NCBI GenBank assembly: GCA_030248215.1
Contig: JASANG010003710.1
Span: 1-64,000 of the forward strand
Length of the DNA: 64,000 bases
Origin: Enoplolaimus lenunculus
Lineage: Eukaryota > Nematoda > Enoplea > Enoplida > Thoracostomopsidae
Reading direction: 5' to 3'
The notes under the pieces are model-generated. The model saw only the letters and a program-made list of their open reading frames with translations, did no database searches and had not been told where the DNA came from. A program made the position numbers and the translations under genes. Of the stretch, positions 55,757 to 64,000 are shown piece after piece. Numbering within the stretch: the first letter of the stretch is position 1; each line of letters opens with the position of its first letter.

Positions 55757-56367
55757 AAGCCCTATTCATACGTGTAAGCTTTTACTGCGAGAACTTGCAG
55801 CTGCAAATTGCACAACAAATCGAAAACTGTCATTTCCTGCCATTTTGCGTATTTTGGTTGTACTGTGTTTGTGGTATTTTACTTCATGACAGTTTGTCAA
55901 AAGTTTGTGACTTATCCTTGATTAATATTGTTTTTGCATATCGTGATTTTAGAATAAAAAATTTAAAAACCACATGCAAAAATTTAACAAGTACTTAGAA
56001 TGCACAAAAAACCGAATTGTATAAATAAGAGCCACAGAATGCGGTCATATTCAAATTCTAAATGAAAATATAGTTGAGTTAATGTTTTAAGCTATATTCA
56101 CACATGCAAGTTTTTGGTGCGAGAACTTGCAACTGCAAATTGCACACAGAACGTGCCTTTTTTCATCAGTCAATGAGAAAGCGGCTACAATAATTTCAGT
56201 GAACTTGCATGGTTATTCACACATGTGAACTAAATTACTATAGCTATGATTTTATTAATGGATTATTTGTAGCTGCTGGTTTTCGAACGGGATTTTGGAC
56301 AAAACTTGCAAGTGCAAGTTGCAGCTGCCACTTTTCGCAGCAAAAACGTGCACGTGAGAATAGGGCT
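55757..56367. repeat. TIR element with CCCTATTC ends
   Basis: CCCTATTCATACGTGTAAGC on the left, CGTGCACGTGAGAATAGGGC on the right, and an internal near-copy at 56091 (TATATTCACACATGCAAGTT). CTGCAAATTGCAC words recur three times. Confidence 0.7.
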
Positions 56368-56580
56368 TTGGGCTCAGACATATTTTGTTTTGTTTATTAA
56401 GTATATTCACAAATTTAAAAGAATGCTTAAAATCAGTTAATAAAATCGAAAAGTCAATGATAACTTGAGAAAAAGTTTGCAACTTAATATAACTGAGCAT
56501 ATACTACTGTTTGTGTAAGTACCCTTACGTTAAGTTTTTTGAACGACACCAGCACTTAAATTGCTTGAAACAATTGAGAA

Positions 56581-56836
56581 TACACTGTAAATTCCAATGA
56601 GTTGATTAATCAATTCAGCTAGCGACTTGGTTATTTCTGAATTAATATCAGTATGCATTAACTTACTCTGAGTTGATTTGATTCTCACACTGAGTTGAGT
56701 TGACGCTGGGTGAGTTGATTAATTAACTCATAATGAATTGAATCAACTCAAACTTCTGAGTTCTGAAAGTCCTAACTCAGACTGAGTGATTCAACTCATT
56801 CTGAGTTAAAATCAACTCACTGAAATTTACAGTGTA
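56581..56836. repeat. Family A MITE, well preserved
   Basis: TACACTGTAAATTCCAATGA to GAAATTTACAGTGTA. Confidence 0.9.
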
Positions 56837-57004
56837 CGTCCGGAGGTATATGAGATACGCTGGTCAATTTAAAAACAGCATACGATAAATAGTATCGCTT
56901 TTGTTGTTTTAACCCTTTCACTCATAGAGTATACTATGAGCAACTATATACAATAATGTAAGAGCAATACACACACTATGAGCAGTGTTTAACATTTATA
57001 ACAT

Positions 57005-57185
57005 TTATGCGCAGCGCAAAATATCTACAAGACGTGAGAGCCCGCTCGGGCTCGAGTGTCAAGCTCCTATAGCTCAATGGTCATCGTAAACGCCCCTCAC
57101 CCGAGAGACTGGGGATCGAATCTTACCTTGATATTATACATCTCATATGAAATTGAAAATATTCATGTGAGAAAGGGTTAATGAA
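57005..57185 (-). repeat. tRNA-related SINE-like element
   Basis: On the forward strand TATAGCTCAATGGTCATCG resembles an A box and GGGGATCGAATC a B box, 43 bp apart, as in a tRNA gene. The stems do not pair well enough for a true tRNA. The CACATGAATATTTTCAATTT tail on the reverse strand links it to the copies at 36115, 45790 and 46670. Confidence 0.5.
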
Positions 57186-57479
57186 AAAATTCTTACTTAG
57201 TATCTTTAAAGATGACCAAATTGTAATTTACGCAAACAAAAAACTTTTGCCAGTTTTAACAACACTGCAAAAACTCGCTGCATGAATTGTAAATTTGACT
57301 TTTCGTTAACGAAATTAGACTCAACACAGTCGTTCAATTTCCGTCTGTATTTATTCAGTATTTAATCAAATATAATTCTGAGACGAGTCAGTTTTTAACT
57401 CCAACACCATCAACGCCTTCAAATCGTTTCCCACACCGTATCGCTTAGGCTCACAGCTTCATAATTCAAAAATTCAAAT

Positions 57480-57775
57480 TTCAAATACTAGTATCATATG
57501 ATATTCAACAGGACAATTTGGGTATGTTACCTCAAGGCGGACATTTGAAAATTATCATATGACATTCGCAGACAATACCTCGAATATTATATGATATTGA
57601 AGAACAAAAGGTGACACACACATGTTTTAATAGCAGACAAACACGAATTTTTGAATGCGATATAGGGTTTATATATGCAGACAAAATGTAACCTATAGCA
57701 AATATAACAAAGACAAAACGTGTCCCCAGCTGCCCCGGTTATATATAACGTGAACCTAGCATATGTTACTGCACT
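57480..57775. repeat. Family F region
   Basis: TATCATATGATATTCAAC, ATTATCATATGACATTCG and CAAAACGTGTCCCCAG words as at 28140-28665. Confidence 0.5.
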
Positions 57776-57989
57776 AGTTTATCATCATGTTCCACCGCAA
57801 TGTATCTTTATGCACCAGCTTCAATACATGAACCTTAAAGCTTGCCATTTAATGCAAAATTTTTCAATGTAGTTACTATGAGCAACTAAATACAAATAAT
57901 ATATGAGCAATAGAGGCACTGTGCACAGTGTTTACCAATTTTAACATATGCGCAGTGCAGAATCTCCACAAGATGTGAGAGCGCCCTCG

Positions 57990-58309
57990 GGCTTGATCAC
58001 CAAGCTATCGACTTCCGGCTCCACTTCCGGTTCCGGTATAACGTCTGCCGGAGGTTCCGGCAATTTCGGTAGTGAAATTATGCAAAATTTTCAATATTTG
58101 TTTGTTCTGTGCGATTTCTTCCATCTTTTGGTGCAAGCATGAAATCAAAATATTTATAAGCAAGACCTACTGATATTTGCTAAAATTAGTGACTTTGAAC
58201 ATCATTTCAAGTACTTATTTCCAACTCACCTCCGGCCCCGGCAAGTTTTTTATTGACCTGCACGCTTCGGCTCTGGCTGCTGCATTTTTCACCTCCGGTT
58301 GCACCCTGT
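57990..58309. repeat. Family D element, diverged
   Basis: CGACTTCCGGCTCCACTTCC on the left and TTCACCTCCGGTTGCACCCT on the right. Confidence 0.6.
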
Positions 58310-60673
58310 AATATCCTATTTTACAACCTACATACGTCCAACACGTAACTTAGTTGGGGAGCCTACCTCAACTCAAAATACCTCTGAAATTCGATTATTT
58401 ATTTACCTTTTAAGAATATAAACGGAGCAATTTTTTTACATACATAAAAATCAGACAGTTAATTCATAAATGAAACTAAATTATATCTTGAAAGAAAGAA
58501 ACTTGTTTTTTATAATTGGCAAAACTTCTTGAACGTAATACATTCATGTGTAACCATTCAAGAAACGAACTTCTGATCTGTTTAAAGCTATAAACGGCTG
58601 AAATACCTACAAGACATTTGTCTTGAAAATTTAAGAAAGTATACGAGTCTGGAAACTTTAACAATAGTAAAATTGTATTACAATGGCAAAAAATACGGGC
58701 TTTGACGAATTTAGATATTTCTAGCATTCGCGGTTGTCACCTAGGATTAGGTTTTGGCTGTATGCTTTGGGTTTAGGCTTTATTGTTAACACGTTAAAAC
58801 GCTTATTAGGCTTGTAATTTTCTACGGATGTTTCCGATAATCAAATGCAGTAAAATGTGAGAATGGAATTTGATGAACAGCTTCAACTGTTACAGTGTTC
58901 GGCTGTGCTGGTGAAACCTTGCATTGATAACTCTTGTTTTGCCAAATTTGCGAAAATAGTGTCCAAGAATAGTTGGAACATAAACAGAATGTTAATAATA
59001 AATTCTGTCGGAGGCGTGACATTTGTTTTGCAGAAAACATTGCATTTTTGGGCACCGAGCACTGCTTTAGAAACGTTTTCAGAGGTTTTAGTAATACCAA
59101 ATTAACTTGAATACTATTTTTAGTTTTAGATGTATCCTTCTATTTCATAAAGTATCTTAGCTAGTGTACTTTGGAAGAATCGAACCGAAGTCTTGTTATT
59201 TTCCGTCATTGAAGTTTATTGAGTTTCAAATATTCTTAGAAATGCTAAAGCTCTTTCAACAGCGGCAACATTTCAACAAATGTAAGTTTTATTTTTATTT
59301 AGGAGTGGCTCGGGCATGTTTCGATCCGACATCCGTTTGCACGTATCGACCGGATATTAATATCAGAACTGGATTCAGGTAATAAATTTTGCACCGGGAT
59401 CGGGGCCGGATGTTAACCGGATATAGGATGTGAATTTGTGCACTGTTGGATGGAAGTACTTGAGTCGTGTGAAAAAGATCGAATTTTAGCTTGGATTATT
59501 CATTCCGTGTCAATGTTCACCTTTGACCTGCCTGAAATTGCACTCGCTGTATAATATCTAGTATTACACATTTAAAAGGCAGTTTTATGATATTTGGAAC
59601 TGGTATATGGACGGTTAACGACAGTGCTAGGGGGAAAATGGTGGCGACAGGGGTCAGGTCAAGAAGAAACAAAAGGGTAAAATGAAAAGAAAGAAAAATT
59701 AAAGCAACGCAATCGAAGAAAGAAAATATAGAAATTTTATGCAAAATAGGAAAGGGGGGCGATTAGCCACTCTATGTATATATCAGCCGAGAATTAAGAA
59801 ATCGGTTGCTTTCAGACAGAAGTGTATAACTGTGTTGTTTTAATTTAAAAATATTGTTTGTTTCGGGTTTTACCACTACTCAGCAGCTTGGACCGGAACT
59901 CGTTGAATCGTTTAGCTACTAATTTAGTAGTTAATCACGAAGTGTTTGAAAAATCATTATGTGTTTGCTACTTTGTTGTAGTTCCTAATCCGGTGCGTTA
60001 GGCGCCGGAGTTTGCGTTGCGTTCCTATTTGCGTTCCGGCTTTGAAAGACGCAGGACCAGGAATTTATAGGGATTTGTTGCAAATTATGAAGAATAAGCT
60101 TATTTGTAAAAAAAATTACATTAGAAAAATTTTGCTGAAACTAAACTTCTTTGGACAACTCGAGTTTCGTCTACTCACGGCCCACGGCGTCCTCGCCATG
60201 TGATATATACGTTGTTCACGCCAGGACGCTGTAACCGTTTTTGTTATAGGTGGAAATGAGGGGCGATCATATTCTCACATGAGCTTTAACTAGAGAACCA
60301 AGAAGCGTGACGTTAAGGTGCGTTCTGTACGAACGTATTTCTGTACGTGTGTAATTACACTGGTCGAACCTCAAGATATGTACTTCGCCGATTGGATTAG
60401 TTGCACGAGGTCCAGGGTTTGATTTATGACGTGGTCCAAAACATTAGGCAAAACTTTTTGGAGGGATTGATTTGACGAGATATTTTCAATATTACGAGTA
60501 TCGTGTAATTGCCATATTTCCACCTTGAATGCTGGTATATGATATATATTGCAAGCGGATTTCCGGCTTCAGCAAAGGTATAAATATATATAGTTTGTTT
60601 AAGGTACTAAAACTTTTATTATAAGTCTTATTAACACATATATACGTACGCATCGCATATACCAGAACTAACC
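58310..60673. other. Intergenic upstream of cullin-1
   Basis: No gene recognised. Short frames on both strands (58822-59105, 59517-59744) overlap each other and lack any motif. 59320-59440 has decayed CCGGAT-type repeat words; 58745-58790 a TTAGG-like scrap. The cullin-1 promoter should lie in the last part, but no box can be singled out. Confidence 0.4.
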
Positions 60674-63600
60674 ATGGCAAACGCCTCGGGATCATTGAGG
60701 CCAACGAGCCTGGAAAGTATCTGGGATGATCTGAATTGTGGTTTACAAATGGTATACAAGAAGGATCAACCAATGCCTAAGCCAAGATATATGGAGCTAT
60801 ACACGTAAGCAAACCGACATATTTGGAAAGATTAGTATGGCTATAGTTTTGTTTAGTTGATTTCTGCGATCAGATTCTACAACATACATACATGCCAGGG
60901 TGCAACCGGAATTCCGGTTCCGTTTCCGGCATTTTTTCACCTTCCGGTTCCGGTAAATTGTAATTCCGGTTGCACCCTGATACATAATACATACATACAT
61001 ACATACATTGTTGTGATTACTTACTTAGAGTTACGTACGTACGAACATGACATTATTTAAGACTTTACCAGTTCGTAACACACTTATTGTGTGCTTTGTT
61101 AGGTGCTCGTATGACAGCAAAATCTAATGTCTGCGACATTTAGGTCATTGCATTGTTTGATTTTTCTTGTAAATTGGAATCAAACTTATCAGGCTAATTT
61201 TCAACTCTGCGCTCGCAAGCTAAAGGTCATTTTGTTTTTCTATAAACTAGAACATTTTTGACATCCTTTTGTCACATTCCATCAAATTTCTGGAGCTTAT
61301 ACTTTGAATTAGTTTCGCAAAAAAGATGATCAACTCATTTCCAGACCCCAATATGTTGCAGATATTACACAGTACGGAGCGGATATAAAGTACCCGTAAT
61401 TTTACTGCAATTACGTAAATTTTTGTCGATACCGATCCCAATTTTAATGCACGATATGCTTAAAGAACAGATAGGATGCAACATTACATATTATAAATTC
61501 GAAGACTTAAACCTGATAACCATAATAGAGAGTAAGCTTTATTATATATGAAATTTGTGAAAGCTAAAAGTAGAGATGTGTCGATACCTAAATTTTTTGC
61601 CGATGTCGACTCCAACTAAATTACACGCTGCGTAAACAACAGATAGGATACAACCTCACATTATGATAGTTTCGAAGTAAAACGCTTTAATTTTATAAGA
61701 ACGATTCATTTCAATTATTTTTTAAACACAAACGCAAAAAAAAGATAATAGTTTCCTGATCATGCGCACTGATATCCGGCAACAAGTGAAAGTGATAGCG
61801 ATAGCATTTCCACTGACTGTTACGTATGTGCAAAAATTAACGGCAAAGAATTGGCAATTTTTTGGCCGACGTTAACGAAAAGTCCCGATTTGTACCGATG
61901 CTGATTAATCGTTACATCCGTAGTCAAAATCGGGGATGTGCATTGGCATAGGTAATAATCGACACTTTATGTCAGTGTCGGCATCGGCACTGCAAAAAAT
62001 AATAGGCATCGACATTTCAAAAGCTTAAATATGACAATATGCGTCTCAGATGTAGCACCAGAACAGTAAATGAATAAAGAACAGCCGACTCTTTAAATGT
62101 AAAATTTAAGAATTTTAGCAACCAACTACAAAACTATTGACCAGTCGTAGTGGGACTACATTTATTGAGCGAAGCTCGAACGCACGTAAGCAATTAAGCT
62201 AATATGCAAATTAGCTATTAGCTAACTATTCAATAATCGGTTTCGGATGTTTGTAAACAATTTATTCAAATTCCTCGCACCCAAAAACCTTCAGCCACTC
62301 TAATAATTTTTGGAATAATTTAAAAAGTCCTAATTTTGTTCTGTCAATTAAGCTAATATGCAAATTAGTTATTAGCTAACTATTAAATTATCGGTTTTGG
62401 AGGTTTGTAAACAATTTATTCAGATTCTTCGCACCCAAAAACCTTCAGTAAACCCTAATAATTATGGAAATAATTTAAAAAGTTCTAGATTTATCTTGTC
62501 AATTAAGCTAATATGCAAATTAGCTATTAGCTAACTATTCAGTTATCCGTTTTGGATGTTTATAAACCATTTATTCACATTCCTCGCACCAAAAACCCTT
62601 TAGTGCTGAAATTATATTGCTTTTAACCTTAATAATTAGTTAAATATTGTAAAAAGTCCTAATTTAGGCTTATAAACTATGCTAATATGCAAATTATCTA
62701 TTAGCTAACTACTGAATTATCGGTTTTGGAGGTTTGTAAACAGTCTACGCAGATTCCTCGCACCCAAAAACCCTTTAATGCTAAAATTAGATTGCTTCTA
62801 ACTATAATAAATAGTGAAATATTGTGGAAAGTCCTAATTTAGGCTTAATTAATTATGCAAATTAGCCTGTAGCTAATAAACGGCTTAAAATTTTAAAACC
62901 CCAATGCGAGGTTAACACCCCAGGATAATTGGCTTTCAAACAAAAAAGTTTATCAAAATCGGTTCAGCTGTTCCTGAGATTCATTCATTTCGGACGGACA
63001 GACGGACGGACGGACATCCACCTTTCGACCCCCAAGTACAAAACATAAAACGCTTCGCGAAACTCTGAGCTTCGCTCGGAGTTTCGCTTCGCTCAATAAA
63101 GACTCAAAAAGACTAGTAATTTGTTGGAAGTCAGAATTCTAACCGGTATCGGAATGGAATATGCAGACAAGCTTCGGTTAAGCAAAATTCGAAAAACTAA
63201 AATGGAAATATGAAAAGCTGATGGTAGATACTTGTTGATTATCCGAAAAAAGGTGGCGGATATCTCCGTAATTTGTTTAATCCGGTGCGTATCACTTGTA
63301 ATATCCAGGTTAGTAGTTCTCAAACTGGTGATTGATAACTGAAAAACTTTCCCCTTGAAAAAATCATTCGGATATTCAGTTTCCGACACTTCTAGTGAGA
63401 TAAATATACGTACTAATGACATAATGTGCATTCCCGTGCTTTGACATAATAAAGAATAGTTTAATTCTTTAATTTAGTCACGTGTACAATTATTGTACAT
63501 CGGTGAATCCTGCCTCAAATCAGTCGTCAACAACAATTCGTGGCGGAAGACGTCCTGGTGGTCCATTGAAAACACCTGGGGGCGCGGCGGGCGGTGGTGC

Positions 63601-64000
63601 CGAGTTTGTAGGATTGGAATTGTACAAAAAATTGAAAGATTTCTTTAAAGCATACGTGGTCAATTTGTACGAGGTAATTTTTCCAGTTTTATCATAGACT
63701 GGCATCGTCAGTAACTATCCCTAAGCTGCCTCCTCGAAAAAAACTGGGACCGTCAGGGACATGTTAGATAAAATTTGACAAAAACGATATGAGAGGTGGC
63801 CTTGGGATACCAGCTTGAAGAGCATTTAAGGTCCGTCTCCTCCGTAAAAACCGGTGACAACCAGTAGGGGAATCTTAAATATGCTTTTCAAGTGGTTATG
63901 TCTTGACCGCCTACCCCGAGAAAAATTATGGGACAGCCAGTGAATTGAATAGTTACAAAAGATTTCACTACGGGAGGCGGTCGGAGGATTACCCACTAGA
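60674..64000 (+). CDS. cul-1: Cullin-1, first two exons (3' partial)
   Basis: Scaffold of SCF ubiquitin ligases; its N-terminal half binds Skp1/F-box adaptors, its C-terminal half Rbx1. Exon 1 60674-60804 starts in a good context (ACCATGG) and reads [18 protein letters not shown] and [10 protein letters not shown]. Exon 2 63478-63673 (phase 2 intron) reads HVYNYCTSV, a glycine-rich loop ([17 protein letters not shown]) and then [20 protein letters not shown]. This follows human CUL1 ([32 protein letters not shown]) through helix 2 of the first cullin repeat. Donor GTAATT at 63674; remaining exons lie beyond the window. Intron 1 is 2673 bp and holds a minimal D element and a large repeat element. 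The symbol follows the worm convention and assumes orthology. Confidence 0.95.
60898..60980. repeat. Minimal family D element, 83 bp, cul-1 intron 1
   Basis: CAGGGTGCAACCGGAATTCC to AATTCCGGTTGCACCCTG with almost nothing between the inverted ends. Flanks ATACATGC and ATACATAA look like a decayed 8 bp target duplication. Confidence 0.85.
61430..62156. repeat. Diverged repeat words in cul-1 intron 1
   Basis: GATACCGATCCCAATTTTAA, CGATGTCGACTCC and GTCGGCATCGGCACTGC type words recur with AACAGATAGGAT(G/A)CAAC at 61467 and 61640, suggesting two diverged copies of one element. The ends are not clear. Confidence 0.45.
62157..63101. mobile_element. TIR element with internal about 160 bp minisatellite, cul-1 intron 1
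   Basis: Ends TTTATTGAGCGAAGCTCGAA and, inverted, CGGAGTTTCGCTTCGCTCAA. The interior has about 4.5 units starting AAGCTAATATGCAAATTAGC (about 62195, 62348, 62505, 62680, partial 62850), then GGTTCAGCTGTTCCTGAGAT and the run GACGGACGGACGGAC before the right end. Non-autonomous. Confidence 0.85.
63674..64000. other. Start of cul-1 intron 2
   Basis: No further cullin exon is readable before the window ends. GGGACCGTCAGGGACATG and GGGACAGCCAGTG words, each after a CCTCGAAAAA-type stretch, suggest a short repeated unit of about 100 bp. Confidence 0.4.

Larger units (their letters stand above)
56936..57992. repeat. Direct repeats of about 118 bp flanking a composite block
   Basis: ATGAGCAACTATATACAATA to GAGAGCCCGCTCGGGCT (56936-57055) recurs diverged at 57875-57992 (GAGCAACTAAATACAAATAA to GAGAGCGCCCTCGGGCT). 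Between them lie a tRNA-related element and family F words. Confidence 0.65.

Noticed and set aside
57052-57125. True tRNA gene
   Set aside because: A- and B-box-like words are present, but acceptor, anticodon and T stems do not pair adequately; better read as a tRNA-derived repeat.
1-64000. CRISPR array, bacterial operon, rRNA or LTR-type element
   Set aside because: Repeats are either tandem without unique spacers or TIR-bounded; no rRNA-like or reverse transcriptase text was seen; genes are split by introns.

Overview
The window looks like a repeat-rich, AT-rich animal chromosome segment, most likely from a nematode. The reasons are: many runs of TTAGGC (the nematode telomere unit) inside short dispersed elements; GT-AG introns with TTTCAG or TTTTAG acceptors; and host genes of animal families (cullin-1, indoleamine 2,3-dioxygenase, a Golgi-type carbohydrate sulfotransferase, a DUF268 protein) split into small exons by introns full of MITEs. 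No rRNA, CRISPR array, operon or bacterial feature was seen. No virus-derived element was recognised.

Layout. 1-691 (+): last two exons of a single-pass membrane protein. About 0.7-10.1 kb: repeats and unexplained sequence. 10.15-19.87 kb (+): complete seven-exon indoleamine 2,3-dioxygenase (IDO) gene, 419 aa. 19.9-23.8 kb: dense MITEs and a fresh 197 bp tandem duplication. 23.83-29.25 kb (-): complete four-exon sulfotransferase gene, 381 aa, convergent with IDO. 29.3-35.4 kb: fold-back fragments, several tandem repeats and a decayed repeat-protein reading frame. 35.46-47.99 kb: a large inverted duplication whose arms (about 4.8-4.9 kb) each end in a two-exon gene for a small secreted protein, transcribed outward; the spacer between the arms carries two further exon-like pieces. 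48.0-50.2 kb: fold-back DNA transposon. 52.35-55.48 kb (+): four-exon DUF268 gene, 372 aa. 60.67 kb to the end (+): first two exons of cullin-1, continuing past the window.

The genes are not functionally linked as far as can be seen. Two of them (sulfotransferase and DUF268) start with a short signal-anchor and should lie in the secretory pathway. The strongest structural signal is the mobile-element landscape. One palindromic 250 bp family (A, internal AACTCA/GAGTTGA) has at least 25 copies. A hAT-like MITE family (B) with roughly 8 bp target duplications carries telomere-like TTAGGC runs as its interior. Other families are C (GACTC), D (CAGGGTGCAACCGG ends), E (ATATCCGGATAT) and F (TATCATATGATA). 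Elements nest in one another and often sit within tens of bases of splice sites.

All gene models were built by hand from reading frame, splice sites, intron phase and family similarity; exon boundaries need transcript support.
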